A stretch of DNA of 64,000 bases. It comes from Maribacter sp. PR1. Its GTDB lineage: Bacteria; Bacteroidota; Bacteroidia; Flavobacteriales; Flavobacteriaceae. The position numbers and the translations under genes were made by a program. The first letter of the stretch is position 1; every line of letters begins with the position of its first letter. The notes below the pieces were generated by a model, which worked only from the letters and a program-made list of their open reading frames with translations, did no database searches and was not told the DNA's origin. Shown here piece by piece: positions 52,101 through 61,947 of this stretch. The stretch lies in the NCBI RefSeq assembly GCF_028464145.1, contig NZ_JAQPCG010000010.1:1-64000 (forward strand). The letters are read 5' to 3'.

Positions 52101-53366
52101 ATGGACTACAGTGATTTGTCAACCTTGGGAATTGCTTTTGGATTGGGGCTTTTGGTCGGTTTGCAAAGGCAACGAACCGATAACAAAATGGCCGGGGTTC
52201 GTACATTTACACTCATTGCCATATTAGGGGTGTTATCGGCTTTTTTGACACGTGATTTTGAAAACCCCTATATACTTCCCGTGTTGGGCTTAAGTTTAAC
52301 TGGACTTTTAATTGTTGCCAACATAATAAAACTCAAAAAGTTTGAAGATGCCGATGTAGGGCAAACCACAGAGGTAGCGGCATTACTGATGTTTGCAATT
52401 GGTGCATATTTGGTGTTGGGAAATCAGGTCATTGGTATTATTGTCGGTGGCTTAATGGCCGTCTTACTTTATGCCAAAGAGCATTTGCACGATTTTATTG
52501 AAAATTTAATGGAAAAGGATTTGGCCGCAATAATGACTTTTGCCGGAATATCCTTAATCATTCTACCCATACTACCGAATCAAACCTATGGTCCCTATGA
52601 TGTTCTAAACCCTCACAATATTTGGCTCATGGTGGTCCTTATTGTCGGGATAAGTGTAGTGGGCTATTTTATCTATAAATTTTTGGGAAAAAAGGCCGGC
52701 ATTATTTCCAATGGGGTTTTGGGTGGGCTTATCAGCAGTACGGCAACTACGGTCAGTTACGCAAAAAAAACCAAAAATGCCAAGAATGTCGATTTAATTG
52801 CGGCATTCATCATTACAACGGCCTCTGCTATTGCACTGGTACGTATAATGTTCGAAGTGGGAGTAGTGATTCCAGAAAAGTTGAACTTCATCGCACTACC
52901 ACTTATTTTCGAGTTGGTCTGTATGGCATTATTGTGCGTAGGCTTGTTTTACTTGATTAACAAAGAAAATAATGATGATAAAATGCCCGAACCCGATAAT
53001 CCTGCACAGTTCAAAAGTGCTTTGGTATTTGGACTTCTTTATGGTTTTATATTATTAGCGGTTGCCTTTACCAAAGAAAAATTTGGAAATGAAGGGCTCT
53101 ATATAGTGGCAATTATAAGTGGTCTAACGGATGTGGATGCCATTACATTATCCATTTCGAATTTAATGAAAGGTGACGGCTTGGCGACAACGACGGGGTG
53201 GCGTTTAATATTATTGGCTTCCTTGTCTAATTTGTTTTTTAAGGGTATAATGGCAGCCGTTTTGGGTACAAAAAAAATGATGAAATGGATAGGTATCGCA
53301 TTCGGTATTTCCATTGTCATTGGGTTATTAATTATGTGGTTATGGCCAGAAAATTGGCATTTTTAG
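52101..53366 (+). CDS. MgtC/SapB family membrane protein with DUF4010
   Basis: This 421-residue integral membrane protein has an N-terminal MgtC/SapB-like domain (about 10-145; G-L-L-V-G-L-Q-R-Q-R and G-V-R-T-F-T-L-I-A) and a C-terminal DUF4010 domain (about 175-405; G-L-I-S-S-T-A-T-T-V and S-G-L-T-D-V-D-A-I-T). About eleven to twelve helices can be counted. The family is thought to act in ion or magnesium homeostasis, but substrates are not proven. One base separates it from the following App1-like gene, so the two form an operon. Confidence 0.9.
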   Translation: MDYSDLSTLGIAFGLGLLVGLQRQRTDNKMAGVRTFTLIAILGVLSAFLTRDFENPYILPVLGLSLTGLLIVANIIKLKKFEDADVGQTTEVAALLMFAIGAYLVLGNQVIGIIVGGLMAVLLYAKEHLHDFIENLMEKDLAAIMTFAGISLIILPILPNQTYGPYDVLNPHNIWLMVVLIVGISVVGYFIYKFLGKKAGIISNGVLGGLISSTATTVSYAKKTKNAKNVDLIAAFIITTASAIALVRIMFEVGVVIPEKLNFIALPLIFELVCMALLCVGLFYLINKENNDDKMPEPDNPAQFKSALVFGLLYGFILLAVAFTKEKFGNEGLYIVAIISGLTDVDAITLSISNLMKGDGLATTTGWRLILLASLSNLFFKGIMAAVLGTKKMMKWIGIAFGISIVIGLLIMWLWPENWHF

Positions 53367-53367
53367 T

Positions 53368-54375
53368 ATGAATGGATTCTGGAAAAAGGATAAGCTACAA
53401 ATCATTGCTTTTAACGGATATGGAACTAAAAACAGGTTTTATGTAAGGGGTAGAGCACTTGAGGATGAGAATATAGACCTTGGAAATAAAGGTGCTTTTA
53501 GGCTTTTGGTGAATACTTGGAAACGATTTGAAACGGATGAAATCAGAAACACACCTATAAAAATTCTATTTGAGGATAACAAGGCATTGGAAGGAAAGAC
53601 TGATGATGAGGGCTACTATCGTATTAATGAAAATATCAAAAATCTTTCTCTATATATGAATGGGGAAGGATGGGTGAAATTCGAAACCTCTTTTTTGGAC
53701 ACGAACCTGAAGCGTGAAATTTTAAACCAAAATCGGTTCCCGGGTGAGATGTTAATTCCCGGTGATAAAGCTCGTTTTGGGGTCATTAGTGATATAGATG
53801 ATACCATTCTTCATACTGGGGTAGTCTCCTCATTAAAATGGAAAGTAATACTTAATACTATTTTTAAAAGGGCAACGAACAGAAAGCCCTTGGAAGGGGC
53901 TGCGGATTTTTATCATCAGTTACATCGGGGAAAGGCAGGAAATGAAGCAAACCCTATTTTTTATGTAAGCCATAGCCCCTGGAACTTATATAGGTACTTG
54001 GAACTTTTTTTAACGACCAACGATTTCCCTAAAGGCCCTATTTTATTAAGAAGTATGTCGAGCTTTAGGAGAAGATATCAGAGTGACGATAAACCGCAAA
54101 AGCAAAAGGAGATAATCAATATTTTTAATACCTATCCAGAATTGTCATTTATTCTCATTGGCGATAGTGGTGAACGAGATGCCGATATTTATATCGAAAT
54201 ATCCAACATGTTCCCAAATAGGGTCAAGGCCATTTATTTACGAAGTGTCTCACATGTCAGGAGAATGACGCGGGTTTCCAATCTTTTTGTCGGTTTTAAA
54301 AGTATACCTTTTCTAATGGTCAAAAAGACTGAGCAGGCCATAGAACATGCAAGGAAGCATGGATTTATTGAGTAG
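53368..54375 (+). CDS. App1-like phosphatidate phosphatase domain protein (DUF2183)
   Basis: The 335-residue protein has a DUF2183 domain with the HAD-like catalytic motif D-I-D-D-T-I-L-H-T-G (about residues 142-151), Y-V-S-H-S-P-W-N-L-Y and the late G-D-S-G-E-R-D-A-D motif. Yeast App1 relatives are Mg-dependent phosphatidate phosphatases. The N-terminal 130 residues contain a beta-rich region. It has no clear signal or membrane helix, so it is probably cytoplasmic. It is co-transcribed with the upstream MgtC-like gene and converges with the deoxynucleoside kinase gene (seven-base gap). Confidence 0.88.
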   Translation: MNGFWKKDKLQIIAFNGYGTKNRFYVRGRALEDENIDLGNKGAFRLLVNTWKRFETDEIRNTPIKILFEDNKALEGKTDDEGYYRINENIKNLSLYMNGEGWVKFETSFLDTNLKREILNQNRFPGEMLIPGDKARFGVISDIDDTILHTGVVSSLKWKVILNTIFKRATNRKPLEGAADFYHQLHRGKAGNEANPIFYVSHSPWNLYRYLELFLTTNDFPKGPILLRSMSSFRRRYQSDDKPQKQKEIINIFNTYPELSFILIGDSGERDADIYIEISNMFPNRVKAIYLRSVSHVRRMTRVSNLFVGFKSIPFLMVKKTEQAIEHARKHGFIE

Positions 54376-54382
54376 ATTCTAT

Positions 54383-54997
54383 TTAAAAGAGACCATTGAT
54401 TTCAGCGTCAATTTTGTTGATTACGCGACCTAAGTCTTCCGGGTCGTCTACAAAATCCATTTCATCCACATCTATGACCAATAGTTTGCCTTTTTGATAA
54501 CCATGTACCCAAGCCTCATAGCGTTCGTTAAGTCTGCTTAAATAGTCAATAGAAATACTATTTTCATATTCCCTTCCACGTTTATGTATTTGCTTTACCA
54601 GGTTGGGAATAGAGCTTCTTAAATATATGAGAAGTTCCGGGGGTTCCACCAAGGATTCCATGAGCTCAAATAGACTGGAGTAGTTTTTGAAGTCCCTATT
54701 GGTCATCAATCCCATAGCGTGTAGATTGGGGGCAAAAATATGGGCATCCTCGTAAATGGTTCGGTCCTGGATAACATCTTTTCCTGTTTCTCGAATCTGA
54801 ACTATTTGCCGGTAACGACTGTTCAAAAAGTAGATTTGCAGATTAAAACTCCAACGTTCCATTTGGGTGTAAAAATCATCCAAATATGGATTGTCTACAA
54901 CGTCTTCAAAGTGCGCTTCCCACTTATAATGTTTGGCCAATAATCGTGTTAAAGTGGTTTTACCAGCTCCAATGTTTCCAGCAACGGCAATGTGCAT
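54383..54997 (-). CDS. deoxynucleoside kinase
   Basis: The protein has 204 residues from the ATG at 54997. It belongs to the dNK family: P-loop G-N-I-G-A-G-K-T-T-L, an E-D-V-V-D-N-P-Y-L segment, the D-R-T-I-Y-E-D-A motif and the lid R-G-R-E-Y-E. It phosphorylates deoxynucleosides for salvage. In bacteria such enzymes usually act on deoxyadenosine or deoxyguanosine, but specificity is not visible here. Sixteen further upstream codons are open but precede the P-loop without family support. Confidence 0.92.
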   Translation of the reverse strand: MHIAVAGNIGAGKTTLTRLLAKHYKWEAHFEDVVDNPYLDDFYTQMERWSFNLQIYFLNSRYRQIVQIRETGKDVIQDRTIYEDAHIFAPNLHAMGLMTNRDFKNYSSLFELMESLVEPPELLIYLRSSIPNLVKQIHKRGREYENSISIDYLSRLNERYEAWVHGYQKGKLLVIDVDEMDFVDDPEDLGRVINKIDAEINGLF

Positions 54998-55172
54998 TTT
55001 GGTCGTATTTACGGTTAGGTTATTCGAAAAAGTTGTAGCGTACAATATACGAAGTATATTAAGTTTTAGAAAAAATAGTAGTTGAAATACCCTTAATAAC
55101 TTTTGAAGGTTTCAGGAGTAGTCCTAGATTTATAAAAAGCCGTTAAATCATTTTAAAAAGAAACTATTTTCA

Positions 55173-55180
55173 TACTTTTG
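55173..55180 (+). promoter_or_regulatory. -7 box of the metK transcript
   Basis: TACTTTTG fits TAnnTTTG and lies 12 bases before the riboswitch, so the transcript would start at about 55187, just upstream of the aptamer. No clear TTG box is present at the usual distance. Confidence 0.6.
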
Positions 55181-55191
55181 CCGAGTAAATT

Positions 55192-55242
55192 AAGAGGAAG
55201 GATTTGACTGATTGCAACCTCGTTAAAAATGCTAAAGCAGTT
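55192..55242 (+). promoter_or_regulatory. SAM-II riboswitch upstream of metK
   Basis: The sequence follows the SAM-II (RF00521) pattern: GAGG (55194-55197) pairs with CCTC (55218-55221) for P1; the loop GATTTGACTGATTGCAA matches the conserved GAUUUAACCGUAUUGCAA type; and ACTG (55207-55210) can pair with CAGT (55238-55241) to make the pseudoknot, with GCTAAAGC in the 3' part. SAM-II represses methionine/SAM genes when SAM is bound. It lies 90 bases before metK, which makes SAM. Confidence 0.88.
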
Positions 55243-55245
55243 TTG

Positions 55246-55315
55246 TATCGAATTCGATTCGATAACTCTTCAAGAGAAAGCAACGCTACCTTTAGTACTT
55301 ACTTGTAAATCCTTC
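55246..55315 (+). promoter_or_regulatory. putative expression platform between riboswitch and metK
   Basis: A perfect inverted repeat TATCGAAT-TCG-ATTCGATA lies at 55246-55264. AAATCCTTC at 55307-55315 is an exact 9-base complement to GAAGGATTT at 55197-55205 in the aptamer, and lies 16 bases before the metK ATG. Alternative pairing of these segments could connect SAM binding with translation. This is inference. Confidence 0.45.
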
Positions 55316-55331
55316 AAAAAAAGAATAAAAA

Positions 55332-56588
55332 ATGGCGTATTTATTTACATCAGAATCTGTTAGTGAAGGGCATCCGGACAAAGTGGCGGACCAAATTAGT
55401 GATGCTTTATTAGATCATTTTTTGGCCTTCGATCCAGAAAGCAAAGTAGCCTGTGAGACCTTGGTCACTACCGGTCAAGTAGTTTTAGCCGGTGAGGTTA
55501 AGAGCCACACCTATTTGGACGTGCAAAACATTGCTCGAGAAGTCATAAATAACATAGGTTATACCAAAGGGGAATATCAATTTAGTGGTGATTCCTGTGG
55601 AGTTATATCGCTTATCCACGAACAATCGCAGGACATAAACCAAGGAGTCGATAGAGGTTCCAAAGAAGAACAGGGAGCGGGTGACCAAGGAATGATGTTT
55701 GGCTATGCGACGAAGGAAACCGAGAACTACATGCCCTTGGCCTTGGACATATCCCATAAGATTTTGCATACGCTATCGGTATTACGAAAAGATGGTAAAG
55801 AAATTAATTACCTAAGACCGGATGCCAAGGCACAGGTCACCATTGAATATTCCGATGAGAATGTGCCTCAGCGAATAGATACGATTGTGGTTTCTACACA
55901 GCACGACGCCTTTGATAGGAACGATGAGGTCATGTTGGATAAAATAAAATCTGACATTATATCCATCCTTATGCCTAAAGTAAAGGCTCAGTTACCGGAA
56001 GATATCCAGAAATTGTTCGATGATCAGATTACGTATCATATTAACCCTACAGGTAAATTTGTTATCGGTGGACCTCATGGAGATACCGGGCTTACTGGTA
56101 GAAAGATTATTGTGGACACTTACGGTGGAAAAGGAGCACATGGTGGCGGAGCCTTTAGTGGGAAGGATCCCAGCAAGGTAGACCGTAGTGCTGCATACGC
56201 CGCGAGGCATATTGCAAAAAACCTGGTTGCTGCAGGCGTGGCAGATGAAATTTTGGTACAGGTAAGTTATGCCATAGGTGTAGTTGAACCTACCTCTATT
56301 TTTGTGGAAACGTATGGAACTTCAAATGTTCAATTGAGTGATGGGGATATTGCTAGAAAGGTACGCCAGTTGTTTGACTTAAGACCTTTTGCCGTAGAAG
56401 AACGTTTAAAACTTAGAAATCCAATTTATCTGGAAACCGCGGCATATGGACATATGGGCAAGGAACCGAAAATGGTAGTCAAGGTATTTGAATCGCCCTA
56501 CAATGGTAGGATAGAGAAAGAGGTAGAGTTGTTCACTTGGGAAAAATTGGACATGGTCAATGATGTAAAAGTGGCGTTTGGAATTTAA
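55332..56588 (+). CDS. metK: S-adenosylmethionine synthetase
   Basis: This 418-residue enzyme makes SAM from methionine and ATP. It has the three-domain MetK pattern: [13 protein letters not shown] at the start, G-E-V-K-S, the [14 protein letters not shown] segment, [14 protein letters not shown] and G-G-G-A-F-S-G-K-D. The 743 or so bases upstream hold a SAM-II riboswitch and its promoter, giving direct feedback by the product. A terminator follows at 56610. Confidence 0.97.
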   Translation: MAYLFTSESVSEGHPDKVADQISDALLDHFLAFDPESKVACETLVTTGQVVLAGEVKSHTYLDVQNIAREVINNIGYTKGEYQFSGDSCGVISLIHEQSQDINQGVDRGSKEEQGAGDQGMMFGYATKETENYMPLALDISHKILHTLSVLRKDGKEINYLRPDAKAQVTIEYSDENVPQRIDTIVVSTQHDAFDRNDEVMLDKIKSDIISILMPKVKAQLPEDIQKLFDDQITYHINPTGKFVIGGPHGDTGLTGRKIIVDTYGGKGAHGGGAFSGKDPSKVDRSAAYAARHIAKNLVAAGVADEILVQVSYAIGVVEPTSIFVETYGTSNVQLSDGDIARKVRQLFDLRPFAVEERLKLRNPIYLETAAYGHMGKEPKMVVKVFESPYNGRIEKEVELFTWEKLDMVNDVKVAFGI

Positions 56589-56609
56589 TCTTCGAATTAT
56601 AAAGAATAA

Positions 56610-56643
56610 AAAAAGGGAACCTGATGTGGTTCCCTTTTTTTAT
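56610..56643 (+). terminator. terminator after metK
   Basis: AAAAAAGGGAACC and GGTTCCCTTTTTT pair around a 6-base loop and run into further T, 22 bases after the metK stop. Confidence 0.9.
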
Positions 56644-56689
56644 TTTAAAGAGTAATCATTCTTTGTTAGCTTTATCATTAAAATTCACC

Positions 56690-58636
56690 ATGATGCCAAA
56701 ATCCATTTTTAAAACCCTTTTTGCCCTTTTTATTCTTGTATCCCTTAGTTATTCTTGTAAAAGAACGACCCAAACGGGAGAAGCGGAAATCGCATCTGAT
56801 ACCTATGTGGAAGATAACTATACCAAACAGGAAGTGGATATAGCAATGCGCGACGGTAAAACGTTACACACCACGATTTATTCCCCCAAGGATACTTCAG
56901 TGCAATATCCCATTATTATGCAGCGTACGCCCTACAGTTCACGGCCATATGGTGAAGGTGAATTTAAGGAGAAAATTGCACCCAATGTACATATGATGAA
57001 AGAGGGGTATATTGTTGTGTATCAAGATGTGCGGGGAAGATGGTTGAGTGAAGGAAATTATGAAAACATGAGGGCCTACATACCTTTTAAAAGTTCAGAT
57101 CAGGATGTTGACGAAAGTTCGGATACGTACGATACCATAGAGTGGTTAGTCAATAATGTCGAGAACAATAATGGTAGGGTAGGTATTTGGGGTATTTCGT
57201 ATCCCGGTTTCTATTCAACCTATGCTACTGTAGATGCCCATCCGGCGTTAAAGGCTGCTTCTCCACAGGCAAGTATCGGTGATTTCTTTTTTGACGACTT
57301 TCACCACAATGGGGCCTATCTGTTGAGTTATTTTAGGGCAACCAGCTTGTTTGGTACTCCTAGACCCGATGGAGATCAACCTATTGATACAGCCTGGTAT
57401 AACTTACCGGATTTAGGAACGGAGGATCAATACCAGTTCTTTTTGGATGCCGGGCCATTAAAGAATTTAGATTCCTACTTTGAGTATGAAACAGGCGATT
57501 CCCCAAGAATGGCCATGGATGGAAAAACGGATGATTATTTCTGGAATGAATTAAAAGAACATCCAAATTATGATGAGCTTTGGCAAAGTAGAGGCTTAAT
57601 TCAGCACTTAAAGAATGTAAAAAGCCATGTGGCAACTATGGTCGTTGCAGGAGAATTTGATGCTGAAGACCTTTACGGTCCCTTGGAAACGTATAAAACC
57701 ATTGAAAAATACAATAAGGATAATTATAACACTTTGGTCTTTGGACCTTGGGACCACGGCGGATGGGCAAGAAGTAGAGGCAAGAATATTGTCGGGAATT
57801 ATTATTTCGGGGATGGAATTTCGGAATTTTTTCAGGAAAATATTGAGACCAAGTTTTTTAATCATTTTCTTAAGGGAGAAGGGGATATGGAGAGCGGTTT
57901 GCCGGAAGCCTATGTGTTCGATTCTGGTAGGAAAGAGTGGAAACAGTTTGATGCTTGGCCACCCAAAGGTGTTCAGAAACGGGATATGTATCTATCCGAA
58001 AATCAGGAGTTGACTAAGGAAATGGTTTCTGAAACTGGAATACAGTTCATTAGTGATGTTAAGAAGCCCGTACCGTATTCTGAGGATATAAAATCGGTAT
58101 TTACACCAAGAAAATATATGACAGACGACCAAAGGTTTGCCGCAAGACGTTCTGATGTTTTGGTCTTTGAAACCGACGTTTTGCAGGAGGATTTGACCTT
58201 GGCCGGGGATATAATGGCCAATTTAAATGTAGCTACCACGGGAACCGCGGCGGATTGGGTCGTAAAAGTTATCGATGTACACCCTGCGGACGAAGAGACT
58301 CATGAGGACATGCAGGGTCACCTTAAAATGAGTAACTACCATTTAATGGTACGTAGTGAAGTCTTACGAGGAAGGTTTCGGAATAGTTTCTCGGATCCAG
58401 AACCTTTTGTTCCCAATCAAAAGACGGCCGTAAACATCAAATTACAGGATGTTTTCCATACCATTAAAAAAGGCCATAAATTACAGATTCAGGTGCAGAG
58501 TACGTGGTTTCCTTTAATCGATTTAAATCCACAGACCTATGTGGAAAATATCTTTGAAGCGGACGCAGAGGACTTTAAGACCCAAACACACACCGTCTTT
58601 TCAGATTCCAAAATTGAGTTTACGGTGTTGGAGTAA
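56690..58636 (+). CDS. CocE/NonD family hydrolase, lipoprotein
   Basis: From the ATG at 56690 the protein has 648 residues. It starts with a lipoprotein signal whose hydrophobic segment ends L-S-Y-S-C. The alpha/beta-hydrolase part resembles X-Pro dipeptidyl-peptidase/CocE: the nucleophile elbow G-I-S-Y-P-G, G-E-F-D-A-E-D with the acid, and W-D-H-G-G-W with the histidine, followed by a C-terminal jelly-roll domain (about 430-645). Such enzymes cleave peptides, esters or beta-lactam acyl groups. The upstream open frame to 56624 begins in the metK terminator and is discarded. Confidence 0.9.
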   Translation: MMPKSIFKTLFALFILVSLSYSCKRTTQTGEAEIASDTYVEDNYTKQEVDIAMRDGKTLHTTIYSPKDTSVQYPIIMQRTPYSSRPYGEGEFKEKIAPNVHMMKEGYIVVYQDVRGRWLSEGNYENMRAYIPFKSSDQDVDESSDTYDTIEWLVNNVENNNGRVGIWGISYPGFYSTYATVDAHPALKAASPQASIGDFFFDDFHHNGAYLLSYFRATSLFGTPRPDGDQPIDTAWYNLPDLGTEDQYQFFLDAGPLKNLDSYFEYETGDSPRMAMDGKTDDYFWNELKEHPNYDELWQSRGLIQHLKNVKSHVATMVVAGEFDAEDLYGPLETYKTIEKYNKDNYNTLVFGPWDHGGWARSRGKNIVGNYYFGDGISEFFQENIETKFFNHFLKGEGDMESGLPEAYVFDSGRKEWKQFDAWPPKGVQKRDMYLSENQELTKEMVSETGIQFISDVKKPVPYSEDIKSVFTPRKYMTDDQRFAARRSDVLVFETDVLQEDLTLAGDIMANLNVATTGTAADWVVKVIDVHPADEETHEDMQGHLKMSNYHLMVRSEVLRGRFRNSFSDPEPFVPNQKTAVNIKLQDVFHTIKKGHKLQIQVQSTWFPLIDLNPQTYVENIFEADAEDFKTQTHTVFSDSKIEFTVLE

Positions 58637-58657
58637 ACTGGCTTTTTAAAGCAGTTT
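58635..58657. terminator. weak hairpin between convergent genes
   Basis: AAACTG-GCTTT can pair with AAAGC-AGTTT with one bulge. It lies at the end of the hydrolase gene and may serve as a weak terminator. Confidence 0.35.
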
Positions 58658-58692
58658 GTTTTCCTATCAAAAATTTTTTACAAAAAAAGATG

Positions 58693-61600
58693 TTATTTAT
58701 TAGCTTTTTGTGCAGCAATTTTAGCCGTTGGCAGAATAAGTTTAAAAGTTGTTCCTTTTCCCTTGCCTTCTGACTCGGCAATTATGGTTCCGCCATGGGA
58801 AACAGCAATTTGTTTTATCATGTAGAGGCCAAGGCCAGTTCCCTTGACATCGGAGTGAAAACGTTCAAATGCAGAAAATACCTTTTTTAAGGAATGTTTA
58901 TCCATTCCCGAGCCATTGTCACGTACCAAAAAACTGTTGGTGTCACCATTTTCTTCTACCGATATAGTAATTATAGGATTGGGCTGTTCGCCCATATATT
59001 TAATTGCATTATCCAAAAGATTACCAAAAACTTGAATTATTCTTTTTCGATCGCCATATATGTCAGGTAAATTATCGGCAATATTGAGTTGTATGTTTCC
59101 GGTACGTAGTTTAGCACTTATGAGATTCCTTTCCAATTTCAAAAGTTTATTGGTGTTCAATACCTCATTTTTATTTTCAATTTTACCAAGTCTTGCAATT
59201 TCAGTGATATCAGAAATCAATTCGTTCATATTATTACATGAAACATCAATAAACCCTAAATACTCTTCAATATTTGGAAAATCTTTCATCTCAATTTCCA
59301 TTGGTATTAGACTTGCAATTCCTTGGATATTACTAAGAGGGCTTTTCAAATCGTGGGAAACCGCAAACGTAAACCGTTGAATTTCTTCATTTTTTGATTC
59401 CAGCTCATTTGCAGCTTCTACAAGTTTATCTTTTTGATGTTGCAATTCTTTAGTGCGTTCAGCAATTTTACTTTCTAACCTTCTTTGGTTTTTCTTAATA
59501 TTTCTCAATTTTATGTTATAGGCGCTGTAAAAGGATAGCAAGACCAAGGCTGCCACCAATGTCCGGAACCACCACGTTCCCCAAAATGGCGGTAAAATTT
59601 CAATATGAATATCTAACTCATTATCAACCCAAACTCCATCAGAATTGGTAGATTTCATTCTTAGTGTATACTCGCCAGGATCTAAGTTTGTATAGGTTGC
59701 ACTTGGGTTATTACCTACATAATTCCATTTCGTTTCAAAACCATCCAAAAAATAAGCATAATGCACCCTCTCCGGGTGACGAAATGTTAGGGCTTTAAAA
59801 TTAATATTAATTACAGATTGCTTATAATTGAACATTAGTGAATCTACCTGACTAACTGCTTTTTTTAAAATACCAGAATCATCATTAGGCAAAACGTGTT
59901 TATTGAATACTTTCAATTCTGAAATGAATAATGGTGGTTTGTCCTTTCGTTTTTCGACTTTGCTGGCAGTAAATATGTTAAAACCTCTTATGCCGCCGAA
60001 CACATACTCTCCACTACTGGTAGTCAAAAATGAATTTGCGTTAAATTCGTTCGACTGTACACCGTCCCCAACACCATAATCAATTGTTTTACCACTAATC
60101 GTATTATACCTAGTAATACCAAATTCCGTACTTAACCACAAGTGGTTGTTTTTATCGGCTATGATTCCTTTAATGGCATCATTTCTTAGCCCATCCGATT
60201 TTGTGATGGCTTGGAAAGAATCACTTTCGGGCAAATATTTATTAAGTCTTGCTTGAGTACCCACCCAAATAATACTGCTGCTATCCTGGACAATCGTATT
60301 GACAAAATTATTGCTTAATGACCTTTTAGTATTTACATTATTGTATTGAACAATTTTCCATCCGCTGTCACTTTCAGTCAATTTAAATAAACCTGAATTT
60401 AGTGTGCCGATCCATATATGGCCTTTGTTATCTTCAAATATGTGATACATTGAATTAATTTCGGTGCCATCGATTTCGGATACTAGGTTAATAGTCTCAT
60501 GACTTTTTGTTTGTGGATTATATATTTGTACACCGCCAAAAAAATTTATGATCCAGATTCTGTCCTTCTTGTCCTTCAAAAGGCCGCTAATGTTATTCGA
60601 TATTAAAAATGAATTTTGAGTGTTCAGCTCTTTGAATTTCTTACTCTCAGTATTAAAAATGGTTATACCATTTGCCCATGTACCCGCCCATAGTTCATCT
60701 TTTTTATTTTGGAGTATTGAAAGAACTACGTTACTACCAAAATTTTTGTCTTTTAATGAATAATGTTCAAATGTATCTAGTGTCCTGTCCCAATAATTTA
60801 ATCCACCACCATCAGTCCCAATCCATAGATTTCCCTTAGTGTCCTCAGTAAAACAATTCACTAAATTATTGCTTAAGGACTGGGGATTAAATGGGTCCGT
60901 ATTAATGTGTTTGAATTTGATTAATTCTGGATCATAAAAATTAAGGCCACTTTTATAAGGTGCTACCCACATAACACCATTGCGGGTACTTAATAGTGAC
61001 CAAATAGAATTACCCGAAAGGGAATTTGGACGAGTTACACTGTGTTCTATGTGTCTTATACTATTCAAGGCCTTTGAATAGATGAATAGACCATTATTTT
61101 CTGTGCCTATCCACAATTCATCATTGCCATTTTCTGCTAAAGAACGAATGCTGAATCCAGGGCTTATATTCTTTTTTTTGGTAAGTAGGTCGGACGCAGC
61201 ACTTACGTTCAATTCAATTAATAATCCGTTACTGGTACCCAATGAAAAGTTGTTATTGTCCAACTGTATGGCAGTGGTAATTTCGTCTGTTTCTGGAGTC
61301 TTGGTTAGGATTTTCATATCCTTACTTATTATAAAAAAATAGTAAGAAGATATAACAAGTATTCGTTTATCATCCAAAGGCATTACATTGATAATTTTGT
61401 CGGCCTTAGGATTTTTAAAATTTAAAAGTTCGCGTGTGATCAAGAAATGTTTTAATTCTCCTGTTTCTGTGTTATAGCTATACAGGCCGTCCGTTTCCGT
61501 ACCCAACCATAATATTCCATTTATTCTAGTTATTGATTCAAACCTTTTGGAATCCATCTCATTTCCTCCATTCTTAAACTTATAAGGTCTCACGATATTT

Positions 61601-61947
61601 AAACCACGGTCATATAGACTTAAGCCATGGTTAGTCCCAATTAATAGATTTTCATCATCCTCATATAAAGAGACTATATATTCATCAGTAAGACCTTCAA
61701 AATTATCTAAACTTTTATCGAATATTTCAAAATCTTTTCCATCGTATCTGTTTAGACCATTTCGGGTTCCAATCCAAATAAAACCAAAACTGTCTTCTAA
61801 AAGAACAGTCGCCGTACTTTGTGATATCCCATTTTTTATTTTATGAAAAGTAAGAGGTTCTTTCTTTTGCGATTGAACTTTGCAAATGGAAAGAATAAGA
61901 GTGAATAAAATAACGGTGTTAAAAATATACTTGGACATAATTGCCAT
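58693..61947 (-). CDS. Reg_prop/Y_Y_Y sensor histidine kinase
   Basis: The 1084-residue protein has an N-terminal signal (about 1-26), two seven-bladed-propeller-like blocks of Reg_prop repeats (for example F-G-F-I-W-I-G-T-R-N-G-L-N-R-Y-D and several I-W-I-G-T segments, about 40-660), a Y_Y_Y domain (about 690-770, with L-D-P-G-E-Y-T-L-R-M-K), a membrane helix (about 785-805), a coiled coil and a histidine kinase unit with phosphoacceptor F-A-V-S-H-D-L-K-S-P (about 855), N-box L-L-D-N-A-I-K-Y and G-boxes. Classical hybrid HTCS proteins also have a receiver and an AraC-type helix-turn-helix; these are missing here. It faces away from the sulfatase gene and may regulate glycan use. ATG at 61938 is an alternative start. 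Confidence 0.92.
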   Translation of the reverse strand: MAIMSKYIFNTVILFTLILSICKVQSQKKEPLTFHKIKNGISQSTATVLLEDSFGFIWIGTRNGLNRYDGKDFEIFDKSLDNFEGLTDEYIVSLYEDDENLLIGTNHGLSLYDRGLNIVRPYKFKNGGNEMDSKRFESITRINGILWLGTETDGLYSYNTETGELKHFLITRELLNFKNPKADKIINVMPLDDKRILVISSYYFFIISKDMKILTKTPETDEITTAIQLDNNNFSLGTSNGLLIELNVSAASDLLTKKKNISPGFSIRSLAENGNDELWIGTENNGLFIYSKALNSIRHIEHSVTRPNSLSGNSIWSLLSTRNGVMWVAPYKSGLNFYDPELIKFKHINTDPFNPQSLSNNLVNCFTEDTKGNLWIGTDGGGLNYWDRTLDTFEHYSLKDKNFGSNVVLSILQNKKDELWAGTWANGITIFNTESKKFKELNTQNSFLISNNISGLLKDKKDRIWIINFFGGVQIYNPQTKSHETINLVSEIDGTEINSMYHIFEDNKGHIWIGTLNSGLFKLTESDSGWKIVQYNNVNTKRSLSNNFVNTIVQDSSSIIWVGTQARLNKYLPESDSFQAITKSDGLRNDAIKGIIADKNNHLWLSTEFGITRYNTISGKTIDYGVGDGVQSNEFNANSFLTTSSGEYVFGGIRGFNIFTASKVEKRKDKPPLFISELKVFNKHVLPNDDSGILKKAVSQVDSLMFNYKQSVININFKALTFRHPERVHYAYFLDGFETKWNYVGNNPSATYTNLDPGEYTLRMKSTNSDGVWVDNELDIHIEILPPFWGTWWFRTLVAALVLLSFYSAYNIKLRNIKKNQRRLESKIAERTKELQHQKDKLVEAANELESKNEEIQRFTFAVSHDLKSPLSNIQGIASLIPMEIEMKDFPNIEEYLGFIDVSCNNMNELISDITEIARLGKIENKNEVLNTNKLLKLERNLISAKLRTGNIQLNIADNLPDIYGDRKRIIQVFGNLLDNAIKYMGEQPNPIITISVEENGDTNSFLVRDNGSGMDKHSLKKVFSAFERFHSDVKGTGLGLYMIKQIAVSHGGTIIAESEGKGKGTTFKLILPTAKIAAQKANK

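Noticed and set aside
56624-56689. Extended start for the CocE-like hydrolase
   Set aside because: It starts in the metK terminator; the lipoprotein signal begins at 56690.
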